Assembly (NCBI GenBank): GCA_963770505.1
Contig: CAVYPR010000006.1
Coordinates: 868,001 to 932,000 of the forward strand
Origin: CAVYPR01 sp963770505
GTDB taxonomy: Bacteria; Actinomycetota; Acidimicrobiia; Acidimicrobiales; RAAP-2
Length of the DNA: 64,000 nucleotides
Direction: 5' to 3'
Part shown: in pieces, positions 11,892-20,428 of the stretch
Layout: the number at the start of each line of letters is the position of its first letter
Numbering within the stretch: position 1 is the first letter of the stretch
The notes under the pieces: model-generated
Database searches by the model: none
Told to the model about the DNA's origin: nothing
The model's input: only the letters and a program-made list of their open reading frames with translations
Position numbers and translations under genes: made by a program

Positions 11892-13460
11892 TCAGGTATC
11901 GCTCGGAGGCGGACTGGTCGTGGGTGGTTCACCACCTGGTGTAGCCGATGAACCTCCCTCCGTGCTGATCCCGGCCATGGCGAACCCTCCGACCCGGTGG
12001 GCCAGCGTCTCCTCTGGGAAGGCCTCTTCGTCGTGGATGGCCAGGTCGCCGACCTCAAGGATCTCATCCTTGTAGCGGGCTCCTCGCAACACCCAGCCGA
12101 TGATCTTCATGAGGATGAACGTGATCAGGGCCGACCAGAAGATCACGAAGATGGCCGCCCTGAACTGTTCCCATAGCTGGTGCCAGGACCCTGTGTACAT
12201 GAGGCTGTGCACCGAGAAGGGCGTGCACTTGCCCCCGGCGGACAGGTAGGTGGCCTGTGAGGTGCCAACCACCTGCCCGGCCGGGTCGAGATGGCCGCAG
12301 CCGTACTCGATCATGTTCGGGTCGCCGAAGACACCCAGCATCAAGCCGCCGAAGAAGCCGGCGATGCCGTGGGTGTAGATGACCCCGAGGGCGTCGTCAA
12401 CCTTGGAGAACGGCCGGACCTTGGAGAGGTAGTTCCAGGCGAACCAGACGATGATCGTGTCGATCAAGCCGACCAGGATCGCCCCTCGCCCGTTCACCCA
12501 CCCGGCACAGGGCGTGATGCCCACCAGTCCGCAGATCATGCCGTTCACGCCGCCCAGGAACGTCGGTTTCTTGGCCTTCGACAGCCAGGCGTCCATGGCC
12601 ATCCAGGTGAGCACCCCGGTGGCGGTGGCGATGTTGGTGTTGATCACGGCGGCCGCCGCGCTCGCCCCGGCGTAGTACGGGTCGCCGCCGTTGAAGCCGT
12701 TCCAGCCCAGCCACAGGATGCCGGCTCCCACCGCCGCCATCACCAGGTTGTTGGGCAAGGCATTCTTGCGATCTCGGGCCAGGCGGGGTCCGAGCACCCA
12801 CGCCGCCACGAACCCCGAGACCCCGGCCGACATGTGGATCACGAACCCGCCGGAGAAGTCGAGCGCCCCCTCCTGGGCGAAGTAGCCGCCGCCCCAGAGC
12901 ATGAAGGCGTCGATGCCGTAGACGAAGGTCGACCACAGCGGCACCAGGAGGCACCAGGCCAGGAACTTGATCCGGCCGAGCACGCTGCCCAGGAAGAGCA
13001 ACGGGGTGATGGCGGCGAACACGAACTGGAAGTACGCCAGCGACGACGTCGGGAAGTGGAAGGGGATGACCGTGTTGGCGGCCGACACCGCCTGGCCCTG
13101 TTCACCGACGCTGTTGGTGATACCCCCGGGTTTGCCCACGAAGTTCTCGAAGAAGTGCTTGACCCATCCGACCCCTGTCAGCTGGGTCTGGACCCCTGTG
13201 TGCACCCCCCCGCCGATGGACGTCGCACCGAACCCCATCTTGTAGGTCCACAGCACCCAGGCGATGAGCACCAGCGAGAAGCCGGCGAACATCATGGCCA
13301 GCACGTTCACCGCCCACTTCTTGGGTACAAGCGAGGCGTAGAGCACCGCCAAGGCGGGCAGGCTCATCAACCCCACGAAGGTGGCGGCGACAATCTGCCA
13401 GGTGTTGTCCGCCGGATTTAACCAACTGGGATACGGGACTTGCACTATCGCGCCTAGCAC
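11892..13460 (-). CDS. amt: Ammonium transporter
   Basis: Amt forms a trimeric membrane channel taking up ammonium. The 522-residue product has about eleven membrane segments and family blocks such as WLGWNGFNGGDPYY, FSGGFVIHMSAGVSGFVAAWVLGPR and the ITPCAGWV region. The gate region and pore His segments appear intact (VIHMSAG, YTHGIAGFFGGLM). It has a cytoplasmic tail of about 60 residues. The GTG start is preceded by GAGGAGGGAG. glnK follows at once. The three-part GlnR-like site about 130 bp upstream suggests induction under nitrogen limitation. Confidence 0.96.
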   Translation of the reverse strand: MLGAIVQVPYPSWLNPADNTWQIVAATFVGLMSLPALAVLYASLVPKKWAVNVLAMMFAGFSLVLIAWVLWTYKMGFGATSIGGGVHTGVQTQLTGVGWVKHFFENFVGKPGGITNSVGEQGQAVSAANTVIPFHFPTSSLAYFQFVFAAITPLLFLGSVLGRIKFLAWCLLVPLWSTFVYGIDAFMLWGGGYFAQEGALDFSGGFVIHMSAGVSGFVAAWVLGPRLARDRKNALPNNLVMAAVGAGILWLGWNGFNGGDPYYAGASAAAAVINTNIATATGVLTWMAMDAWLSKAKKPTFLGGVNGMICGLVGITPCAGWVNGRGAILVGLIDTIIVWFAWNYLSKVRPFSKVDDALGVIYTHGIAGFFGGLMLGVFGDPNMIEYGCGHLDPAGQVVGTSQATYLSAGGKCTPFSVHSLMYTGSWHQLWEQFRAAIFVIFWSALITFILMKIIGWVLRGARYKDEILEVGDLAIHDEEAFPEETLAHRVGGFAMAGISTEGGSSATPGGEPPTTSPPPSDT

Positions 13461-13586
13461 TCGGCTCTCCCTCCTCGTTGTTCACTGGTCCGCCGACGCA
13501 CTGAGCCGTTTCCCGTCGACCCGTTGCCGGGTACTCAAGGGCGAGGCGACGGTGCGCTGTTGCCAGGGGAAGCATGAATCGCCGCC

Positions 13587-13613
13587 GTTTCCGTTCCGTC
13601 ACGCCCGTGTTAC
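13587..13613 (-). promoter_or_regulatory. GlnR-type operator upstream of amt-glnK
   Basis: On the amt strand the sequence reads GTAAC-N6-GTGAC-N6-GAAAC, three 5-bp half-sites at strict 11-bp spacing. This matches the known actinobacterial GlnR box pattern (GTnAC-n6-GAAAC units), which activates amt-glnK genes when nitrogen is short. It lies about 127 bp before the amt start. GlnR itself is not in this window. Confidence 0.72.
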
Positions 13614-13689
13614 GTGCGTGTGAACTGGCCCGGACCCCCCGCCGGGCCCCGGGAGGAACCCGGGCCCTCCGCTACCATCAGGGCTCCGC

Positions 13690-14265
13690 ATGGAGGCAGG
13701 TCCCTTGAGCACCGACGCAGCAACAGGCGACGACCGCGTCTCGACCCTCCGGGGCGCCGGCGTCACGACGGTCGATCGCAAGCGCCTCTTGTGGCTGGCG
13801 GTGGTCGCCGTCATCTTGGGTCTCGTCATCGGGTCGGTCGCCCTGTACGTGGCCGGGGCGAGGAAGAACGCCCAGATCGCCGACCTGCGCCAGCACGGCG
13901 TGCCCGTCGAGGTCACCATCACCGGCTGCCAGGGGCTCCTCGGCGGCAGCGGCAGCAACGCCGCCGGTTACGCCTGCCGGGGGACCTTCACCCTCGACGG
14001 TCAGCGCGACGACGAGGCGCTACCGGGAGACACCCTGCTCTCCCCGGGGACCAAGATCCGGGCGGTGGCCGTCCCGGGGAACCCGGGCCTCGTCTCGACG
14101 CCGGCGGTCCTGGCTGGCGAGCACACGTCCGAGGGCGTCTACGTCCTCCCGTCGGTGCTGGCCGCACTCGCCGTCGTGACGTTGGTCGCCGCACTGACCC
14201 TGCGCAGGCGGTCCCGCCGCGCCGGAGGCGGGGGCAACGGTGGTGGCACGGGCGGGCGCGGCTGA
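13690..14265 (+). CDS. DUF3592-like membrane protein
   Basis: The 191-residue product has a short polar N terminus, one membrane helix (LLWLAVVAVILGLVIGSVALYVAG, about 33-56), an external domain of roughly 95 residues containing two cysteines (TGCQGLL and YACRGTF) that could pair, and a second helix near 148-168 followed by an Arg/Gly-rich tail. Two helices flanking a small beta domain fits the DUF3592 family, whose role is unknown. The ATG at 13690 is the first in frame; a start a few codons later (TTG) is possible. It is convergent with the next gene, with 15 bp between the stops. Confidence 0.6.
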   Translation: MEAGPLSTDAATGDDRVSTLRGAGVTTVDRKRLLWLAVVAVILGLVIGSVALYVAGARKNAQIADLRQHGVPVEVTITGCQGLLGGSGSNAAGYACRGTFTLDGQRDDEALPGDTLLSPGTKIRAVAVPGNPGLVSTPAVLAGEHTSEGVYVLPSVLAALAVVTLVAALTLRRRSRRAGGGGNGGGTGGRG

Positions 14266-14280
14266 GCGCGCCCGCGGACC

Positions 14281-14949
14281 TCAGCCAGCCTTCTGTTCGT
14301 CCTCGGGACTGGTGGGGCGCTTGGGCTTGGCGGTCGGCGGCGTGTACCGCTTGCTGGGCCGGGGGGCGGCCGAGCCGCTGCCGGAGTCCTTCGTCCTCCC
14401 TCGAGGTGTCTCGCCGGTGGCCAACCGCAGCGCCTTCTGGGCGCGGTAGGAGCGGACCATGAGCCAGGCACCGAAGAGGACGAAGGGGAGGCCGAACCCC
14501 CAGTACTTCAAGTTGAAGACGGTCAGGCCGTAGAGGGCCATGGCCACGCCCAGGTACAGCCGCTTTCTGAACCATGCGGTGACCAGCATGGCCACCGCCA
14601 GCACCAGCAGCACGATGAGCAGCTCCGAATAGAGCGAATGGGCCACGTGGGCCGCGTTCTTCGTGCCGTTGGCCAAGGTGGCTGCCGGGTCGTGGGAGAT
14701 GTCGGCGCCCACGATGAGGATGCCGATCAGGGCGGCGACCGGCGCGGCCACCAGTCCGATCAGCCGCTCCTTATCGTCGGCGTAGCGGTTGGCGTCATCC
14801 AGCTCCTCGACCGTCGGGGGAGGGGCAACCGGGGCCGGCTCGGAGCCGGGGGGAGGGGCCTTCAGGAAGAGGTTGCTCAGCCGCTCTCGAAGGGTCGGAC
14901 CGCGCGCACCGCCTCCCACGGGGCCGTAGTCGTCCTGGCCGGTGGGCAC
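14281..14949 (-). CDS. Four-helix integral membrane protein of unknown function
   Basis: I do not recognise this 222-residue protein. It has a proline-rich cytoplasmic N terminus (about 1-62), then helices near 65-83, 107-125, 130-155 and about 155-175, and a basic, Pro/Ser-rich C-terminal tail. The end of the helix region reads NLKYWGFGLPFVLFGAWLMVRSYRAQKALRLA. The tail style resembles small actinobacterial envelope proteins, but no enzymatic motif is visible. The start is GTG, and divergent transcription from the next gene leaves a 121-bp promoter region. The call rests on hydrophobicity and consistent coding composition. Confidence 0.6.
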   Translation of the reverse strand: MPTGQDDYGPVGGGARGPTLRERLSNLFLKAPPPGSEPAPVAPPPTVEELDDANRYADDKERLIGLVAAPVAALIGILIVGADISHDPAATLANGTKNAAHVAHSLYSELLIVLLVLAVAMLVTAWFRKRLYLGVAMALYGLTVFNLKYWGFGLPFVLFGAWLMVRSYRAQKALRLATGETPRGRTKDSGSGSAAPRPSKRYTPPTAKPKRPTSPEDEQKAG

Positions 14950-15070
14950 GGTGGAAGGCTACCGCGACCCCCGAGCGGCGGGCCAAAGAGCACAGCCGGT
15001 GAGACTCCCGGCATGCCTCGTCACGGTGGCGTCACCGGCGCGCGCGAGCGGGCGGAGATAGCCTGCCGTC

Positions 15071-15505
15071 ATGGCCAATGCACCCAAGGACCTCGACCTC
15101 TCGACCATCTGGCTGTTCTCGACGTGCTCCACCCGTGACCTACGCACCATCCGCAAGGCCACCGAGGAGGTGACCGTGCCCGCCGGGCGCGTCCTCTGCG
15201 AGGAGGGCACCATCGGTCGCGAGTTCTTCCTCATCGTCGACGGCCACGCCACGGTGAGCCGCAACGGGCAGATCATGGCCACCCTCGGCCCGGGCCAGTA
15301 CTTCGGCGAGCTCGCCCTCCTCGACCGCCGCCCACGCTCGGCCACCGTGGTCTCCGACACCGAGATGCTCCTGTTGGTGCTGGGCCAGCGCCAGTTCAAC
15401 GGCATCCTCGACGCGGTGCCGGCCCTCTCCCACAAGCTGCTGGCCGCCATGGCCACCCGCCTCCGCGAGTCGGACCAGAAGGCCGCCGCCTTCACCTACC
15501 ACTGA
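15071..15505 (+). CDS. Single-domain cyclic-nucleotide-binding protein
   Basis: The 144 residues form one cNMP-binding (Crp-type) beta roll: VPAGRVLCEEGTIGREFFLIVDG, then the phosphate-binding-cassette-like stretch GPGQYFGELALLDRRPRSATVVSDTE with the usual Gly-Glu-Leu-Ala and Arg residues. There is no DNA-binding domain, so it is not a Crp regulator; it probably senses cAMP or cGMP and acts through a partner, or has only a structural role. The next gene begins 5 bp later, so the two are likely cotranscribed. Confidence 0.8.
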   Translation: MANAPKDLDLSTIWLFSTCSTRDLRTIRKATEEVTVPAGRVLCEEGTIGREFFLIVDGHATVSRNGQIMATLGPGQYFGELALLDRRPRSATVVSDTEMLLLVLGQRQFNGILDAVPALSHKLLAAMATRLRESDQKAAAFTYH

Positions 15506-15510
15506 GGCCG

Positions 15511-15933
15511 ATGGAACTCGACGGGGCCCTCACCTACGCCCGGCCACGGCACCAGGGCGTGCTGACCACGTTGCGCCGGGACGGCCGCCCCCAGATCTCC
15601 AACATCGCCTACGCCCTGGGCGACGACGACGTCGTGCGCATCTCGGTCACCGGCTCGCGGGCCAAGGCCAAGAACCTCCGGCGCGACCGGCGCGCCACGC
15701 TGTATGTGCCCGGCGACACCTTCTGGCAGTACCTGGTGCTCGACGGCGAGGCCGACCTCACTCCGGAGGCCGCGGCGCCCGACGACGCCACGGTCGAAGA
15801 GCTCATCTCCGTCTACCGCGCCGTCCAGGGGGAGCACCCCGACTGGGACGAGTACCGCGCCGCCATGGTCTCAGAGGGGCGGCTGGTCATCCGGCTGCGC
15901 CCCACCTACGCCTACGGCCAGATCGGGAGCTGA
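15511..15933 (+). CDS. PPOX-class F420-dependent oxidoreductase
   Basis: The 140-residue protein has the split-barrel flavin/F420 fold: GVLTTLRRDGRPQISNIAYAL at the N terminus, RISVTGSRAKAKNLRRDRRATL in the middle, and RLVIRLRPTYAYG at the C terminus. These match the actinobacterial PPOX-class F420-dependent enzymes rather than true pyridoxamine oxidases, and the basic RAKAKNLRRD segment suits F420's phosphate and glutamate tail. The substrate is unknown. It follows the cNMP-binding gene by 5 bp. Confidence 0.8.
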   Translation: MELDGALTYARPRHQGVLTTLRRDGRPQISNIAYALGDDDVVRISVTGSRAKAKNLRRDRRATLYVPGDTFWQYLVLDGEADLTPEAAAPDDATVEELISVYRAVQGEHPDWDEYRAAMVSEGRLVIRLRPTYAYGQIGS

Positions 15934-15962
15934 CCCGGCGGCAGGGCGGAGCAACGGCGGGG

Positions 15963-18062
15963 TCAGTCCCCCTCCGTCGGAGCTGTAGAACCTGGATCCG
16001 ACGGACCGACGCCGGCCAGCAGCGACTCCTCCACCAGCTGGGACAGGTCAAGCACCCGGACCTCGTCCTCCTTGGCGTTGGCCCTTACGGCGTCGTCGAG
16101 CATGATCATGCAGTAGGGGCAGGCGGTCGAGACCACGTCGGCGCCGGTGCCCAGGGCCTCGGCGGTGCGGTTCATGTTGACCCGGGTGCCGATGTTCTCC
16201 TCGAGCCACATCCGGGCACCGCCGGCGCCGCAGCAGAACCCCCGCTCCCGGCAGCGCTTCATCTCCACCTGGGTGGCCCCTGGGATGGCGTCGATCACCG
16301 ACCGGGGCTCGTCGAAGACCCGGTTGTGGCGGCCCAGGTAGCAGGGGTCGTGGTAGGTGACGGTGCCCTTGTAGCCCGACCCCGGCACCAGCTTGCCCGA
16401 GGACACCAGGTGGTCGAGGAGCTCGGCATGGTGGATCACCTCGAAGGTGCCGCCCAGGGCCGGGTACTCGTTCTTGATCGAGTTGAAGCAGTGCGGGCAG
16501 GTGGCGATGATCTTCTTCGCCCCCACCTCGTTCAGCGTGGCGATGTTCAGCTTGCCCTGTTCCTGGTAGAGGTACTCGTTGCCGAGCCGTCGGGCCGGGT
16601 CGCCGGTGCAGGACTCCTTGGGCCCCAAGATGGCAAAGGTCACCTCGGCGCGATGGAGCATCCGCGCCGTGGCCTGCACGCCCTTGCGGGCCCGTTCGTC
16701 GAGGGCGCCGGCACAGCCCACCCAGAGCAGGTACTCGACGTCATCGGGCACCGACCCATTGACCACCGGGATTTCGAAGTCCAGGCTGTCCGTCCACTCG
16801 GTGCGCTTGGCCTGGCCCAGGCCCCACGGGTCGCCCTGGTTCTCGATGTTGCGCAGCATGAGGCCGGCTTCGGAGGGGAAACGGGACTCCATGAGGACCT
16901 CGTAGCGCCGCATGTCGACGATGGCGTCGATGTGCTCGATGTCGACCGGGCACTGCTCCACGCACGACCCGCACGTCGTACACGACCACAGCACGTCGGG
17001 ATCGATGGTGAAGGGCACCAGCGACTCGGGCTCTGCGGCCGCCTCATCCCCGCCCGACCCCCCCGCCTTGGCCAGCATGCGCGCCGAGGACGAGAACATG
17101 TTGTCCCGCAGCCCCATGATGAGCAGCTTGGGTGAGAGGGGCTTGTCGGTGTTCCAGGCCGGGCACACCGATTGGCACCGCCCGCACTCGGTACAGACGG
17201 TGAAGTCGAGCAGCTGCTTCCAGGTGAACTGCTCGACCAGGCCGACCCCGAAGACCGTGTCCTCGTCCACGTTCTCCATGTCCATGTCGGGCGTCTTGTC
17301 GAGCGCACCGAGCGCCCGGGGACGCCGCGAGAAAGCCACGTTGATGGGGGCCACGAAGATGTGCAGGTGCTTGGAGTAGGACACGAACACCAAGAACCCG
17401 ACGATGACGGCGATGTTGAGGAGCAGGAAGACGGTGACCAGGACGCTGTTCACGCCACTGCCCAGCGGGCGCAGCGCGTTGCCCACCAGGTGTGAGGCGA
17501 AGGCCCAGTTGCTATAGGGGAACTGGCTCGGGTGGGTGGCCACCTGCGCACCGCGGTAGAGGAGGAGGGTGATCATCACCGCGGCGATGAAGGCCAGGAC
17601 CAACCAGGCCGCGCCGGTGTGGGAGCCGTAGAAGCGGGACAGGCGGTGCTTGCGGGCCGGTGCGTTCTTCACCCGGATGATGGCGAAGGTGACGATGGCG
17701 ACGAGGACCGCCACGATGAAGAAGTCCTCGAGGAACCCGACCCACGACCAGGTGCCGATGAGCGGGATGTGGAAGTACTTTGTGAACAGGTCCCCGTAGG
17801 CCTCGATGATGGTCAGCAACAGGATCGTGAAGCCCCACATGGTGAAGAAGTGGGCCGTCCCCGGCACCGTCCACTTGAGGAGCTTGCGCTGGCCGGCCAC
17901 CTCGGTGACCTCGGCCTCTGCCCGGGGACGCATGCTTCCCCTGGTCCGGTCGGGCGCCGGCTGGCCGGCACGGACGAGGCGCGAAAGCCAGTGGAAGCGG
18001 CGGCCGGCGATGACGACGGCGATGATCGTGACGGCTAAGCCGATGGCGATCCTGACGGGCAC
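15963..18062 (-). CDS. Membrane Fe-S oxidoreductase, EtfD/FadF-like (HdrD-related)
   Basis: The 699-residue protein joins an N-terminal membrane part (about six helices, nitrate-reductase-gamma-like, residues 1-240) to two [4Fe-4S] ferredoxin motifs (CTECGRCQSVCP and CTTCGSCVEQCP) and two HdrD-type CCG repeats (HDPCYLGRHN with GFCCGAGG and TACPYC; the first repeat is partly degenerate around CTGDPARR and TCPHC). This is the layout of mycobacterial EtfD (Rv0338c) and Bacillus FadF, which pass electrons from ETF in fatty-acid beta-oxidation to the quinone pool. The role is inferred from that family. The GTG start has a strong AGGAGG site 6 bp upstream. dcd lies upstream on the same strand. Confidence 0.85.
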   Translation of the reverse strand: MPVRIAIGLAVTIIAVVIAGRRFHWLSRLVRAGQPAPDRTRGSMRPRAEAEVTEVAGQRKLLKWTVPGTAHFFTMWGFTILLLTIIEAYGDLFTKYFHIPLIGTWSWVGFLEDFFIVAVLVAIVTFAIIRVKNAPARKHRLSRFYGSHTGAAWLVLAFIAAVMITLLLYRGAQVATHPSQFPYSNWAFASHLVGNALRPLGSGVNSVLVTVFLLLNIAVIVGFLVFVSYSKHLHIFVAPINVAFSRRPRALGALDKTPDMDMENVDEDTVFGVGLVEQFTWKQLLDFTVCTECGRCQSVCPAWNTDKPLSPKLLIMGLRDNMFSSSARMLAKAGGSGGDEAAAEPESLVPFTIDPDVLWSCTTCGSCVEQCPVDIEHIDAIVDMRRYEVLMESRFPSEAGLMLRNIENQGDPWGLGQAKRTEWTDSLDFEIPVVNGSVPDDVEYLLWVGCAGALDERARKGVQATARMLHRAEVTFAILGPKESCTGDPARRLGNEYLYQEQGKLNIATLNEVGAKKIIATCPHCFNSIKNEYPALGGTFEVIHHAELLDHLVSSGKLVPGSGYKGTVTYHDPCYLGRHNRVFDEPRSVIDAIPGATQVEMKRCRERGFCCGAGGARMWLEENIGTRVNMNRTAEALGTGADVVSTACPYCMIMLDDAVRANAKEDEVRVLDLSQLVEESLLAGVGPSDPGSTAPTEGD

Positions 18063-18157
18063 TGATCCTCCTAGGAATCGATGTCAGGTGTTGCTGTCTC
18101 TGACGTGCAGGTTAAGCCCGAGACTCCGCTGGTGCGGGGTCTCGGAACACGGGGAAG

Positions 18158-18724
18158 TCACTCGCTGAAGTTGTCCGAGTACCGGCTCGGCGTCGGGCCC
18201 CATTGGCCCTGGTACTTGGACCCGAGGCCGCTAGAGCCGTAGGGGCGGTCGGCCGGGGTGGACATCCGAAGGAAGCTGATCTGCCCGATCTTCATGCCCG
18301 GGTACAGCGTGATCGGAAGGTTGGCCACGTTGGAGAGCTCGAGGGTGAGGTGACCGTCCCAGCCAGCGTCCACGAACCCCGCCGTCGAGTGAATGAGCAG
18401 GCCGAGTCGCCCAAGAGATGATTTCCCCTCCAGACGGGCCACGAGATCGTCGGGGAGGCGCACCCGCTCAACGGTCGAACCGAGGAGGAACTCTCCCGGA
18501 TGGAGGACGAGGGGACCTTCTTCTCCCACGTCGACCAGCTCGGTCAGGTCCTCCTGGTCTTCTCGGACGTCGATCACACGCTGGGTGTGGTTGCGGAAGA
18601 GTCGGAAATAGCGATCAACATGCAGGTCGACGGACGAAGGCTGGATGCAGTCCTCACCGAGGGGGTCGATGACGATCCGGCCCGCCGCCAGCTCCTCGCG
18701 GATCGTGCGGTCGGATAGAACCAT
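18158..18724 (-). CDS. dcd: dCTP deaminase (possibly dUMP-forming)
   Basis: Dcd deaminates dCTP to supply dUTP/dUMP for thymidylate synthesis. The 188 residues start MVLSDRTI and include CIQPSSVDLH, LVARLEGKSSLGRLGL with the conserved Arg/Lys/Ser, the catalytic region IHSTAGFVDAGWDGHLTLEL, and the C-terminal YPGMKIGQISF. The length and the C-terminal lid (SSGLGSKYQGQWGPTPSR) fit actinobacterial Dcd, which in Mycobacterium is bifunctional and makes dUMP directly; whether that holds here is inferred. tRNA-Gly lies just upstream on the opposite strand. Confidence 0.95.
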   Translation of the reverse strand: MVLSDRTIREELAAGRIVIDPLGEDCIQPSSVDLHVDRYFRLFRNHTQRVIDVREDQEDLTELVDVGEEGPLVLHPGEFLLGSTVERVRLPDDLVARLEGKSSLGRLGLLIHSTAGFVDAGWDGHLTLELSNVANLPITLYPGMKIGQISFLRMSTPADRPYGSSGLGSKYQGQWGPTPSRYSDNFSE

Positions 18725-18755
18725 GGCGGGCCAGAGGATAGTGTGGCGGCCGCTC

Positions 18756-18826
18756 GCGGGCGTAGTTCAGAGGCAGAACATCAGCTTCCCAAGCTGAGAA
18801 CGCGGGTTCGATTCCCGTCGCCCGCT
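18756..18826 (+). tRNA. tRNA-Gly (anticodon CCC)
   Basis: A complete cloverleaf can be drawn: acceptor GCGGGCG pairing CGCCCGC, D stem GTTC/GAAC, anticodon stem TCAGC/GCTGA with loop TTCCCAA (anticodon CCC, reading GGG), and T arm GCGGG-TTCGATT-CCCGT (one G-T pair). Discriminator base is T and no CCA is encoded. Confidence 0.95.
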
Positions 18827-18950
18827 CGGAAAATTTCGTCAGGTGTTGTCGCCCCTGGTGAAGCCCCTTGTGTGGCCTGTTTCAGGTCCGCTGAGCGGCG
18901 TGGGCCACGGCGAGTTGCGATGAACTTTCCCTGGTGAGAGGTGAGATCGT

Positions 18951-18997
18951 TCAGCTCCCCTGGCTGAGGACGAGAGCTCGAGTCCCATCGTCTCCGC
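18951..18997 (+). repeat. Degenerate tRNA 3'-half-like remnant (copy 1)
   Basis: This 47-base stretch aligns without gaps to the anticodon arm, T arm and acceptor end of the tRNA-Gly 125 bp upstream: TCAGCT, CCC, GCTGAG, ACG, TCGA, TCCC and TCG are shared in register. The T stem no longer pairs and no 5' half is present, so it is not a working tRNA. A related copy lies at 48852-48898. The rest of the 18827-19095 spacer holds no recognisable feature apart from a motif at 19047-19057 (see findings). Confidence 0.5.
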
Positions 18998-19095
18998 AAT
19001 TGGGCAATCAGCAACCGGCCGGTTCTGGTCCCGGGTTCAGAGATTCGTAAGAAAGTCCCCTAATGTCAGCGCAGGAGGGGCCGTAACCTGCAGGG

Positions 19096-20292
19096 GTGAT
19101 CGTGGCAGGCCGGTGCCCAGCGTTCCGGCGTGGTGCACGCTGCGCGGTCGCCGTCGCGGCCTTGGTGGCGCTCGACCTCGGTGCGGTGGCTGCCGCGTTC
19201 GCAGGGACGGCCGGCGCCACCACAACGGCGGCCGCTCCCGGCTGGCCCATGGCCCTGCACGACGCCCGTCACTCGGGGGTCGCACCAGTCGACGGCCCGA
19301 CCGATGGACACGTGCTCTGGAAGCGTGACCTTGGGTCGGCCGTGACCCCCGGGCCGGTGGTGGCGGCAAACGGGACCATCTACGTGGCCACCGATGCCGG
19401 CGTGTTGCACGCCATCAACCCGGCGAACGGCTCCGACCTATGGACCCTGCAGGCGCCAAGCGGGGGCGGCGGCAGTGATCTCTCGGTCAGCCCGCTCATC
19501 CTTTCGTCGGGGTCGGTCCTGTGGCCGGCACCGGGCGGTGTGCTCGACGAGGTGTCCCCGTCCGGCCACCTCCAGTGGTCCAACCAGTTCTCCGGTTCGC
19601 TCACCTCGCCGGTACTTGCAGGGTCGAGGGCCTACGTGGGCACGGCCAAGGGAGAGGTGGTGGCACTCGACGTCGCCAATGGGACCCCCGAGGTCGCCTG
19701 GACGCGCTCGGTCGGCCACGTCTCCTACGGCAGCCCCGTGGTCGCCCCCGACGGCGACATCGTCACCACCGTCGACGACAGCGTGGTCGACCTCGTCGAC
19801 AACGGGACGTCGAGCTCATTGCGCTGGTCCCGGGCCTTCCCCGGGGCTGTGGAGGTTTCCGCCTCGGTCGCAGCCGACGGGACCATCGTCGTCGGAGCCA
19901 ACACGCCCTACGAGTACGGGCTCACCCCCGCTGGTCGCATCATCTGGCGCTTCCACCGGCACTCGCTGACCTACTCATCCCCTTCGGTCACTGCCGGGGG
20001 CACCGCCTACTTCGGCGACAACGCGGGCCAACTTCGCCTGGTCGACGCCGACACCGGGAAGCTGCTCGGCGTGCTTGACGGAGACCAGGGACTGTGGGCG
20101 GCGCAGGCCATCGACCGGCGCGGCGATGTCTACTTCGCCACCCAGCACGGCGACGTCTACGGCTTCAATCCCCAAGGCCACCGGCTGTTCCTGTTGCGAG
20201 TGAGTGGACCCGTCGACAGCTACCCAGCCCTCACCCCCAACGGCACCCTCATCGTGGGTGACCAGGCAGGCACCCTTTACGCCATCGGCTGA
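19096..20292 (+). CDS. Exported PQQ-type beta-propeller repeat protein
   Basis: The 398-residue product starts with GTG and a signal peptide (hydrophobic stretch about 14-42, ending AGATTTAAAPG). The remainder is a series of tryptophan-docking-type propeller blades: WPMALHDARHSGVAP, VLWKRDLGSAVTPGPVVAANGTIYVATDAGVLHAINPANG, VYFATQHGDVYGFN and others, about seven in all. The family includes PQQ enzymes and BamB-like scaffold proteins. No quinone-binding or calcium-binding residues are recognisable, so a non-catalytic binding or scaffold role is more likely. It carries a GTAAGAAAGTC motif upstream that recurs before the two-component genes. Confidence 0.8.
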   Translation: MIVAGRCPAFRRGARCAVAVAALVALDLGAVAAAFAGTAGATTTAAAPGWPMALHDARHSGVAPVDGPTDGHVLWKRDLGSAVTPGPVVAANGTIYVATDAGVLHAINPANGSDLWTLQAPSGGGGSDLSVSPLILSSGSVLWPAPGGVLDEVSPSGHLQWSNQFSGSLTSPVLAGSRAYVGTAKGEVVALDVANGTPEVAWTRSVGHVSYGSPVVAPDGDIVTTVDDSVVDLVDNGTSSSLRWSRAFPGAVEVSASVAADGTIVVGANTPYEYGLTPAGRIIWRFHRHSLTYSSPSVTAGGTAYFGDNAGQLRLVDADTGKLLGVLDGDQGLWAAQAIDRRGDVYFATQHGDVYGFNPQGHRLFLLRVSGPVDSYPALTPNGTLIVGDQAGTLYAIG

Positions 20293-20428
20293 CCGGTCCA
20301 ACCACAAGCTCGCCCGAGACGCCGACCGTCACAGTCCGGGCGGGAGGGGCAGCCTGCGAATGCATGACCCGACCGGAGAAGCCGGCCGATTTCGTTGCGC
20401 CCTCTGCTTGGACCCACGCCAGTCTCAC

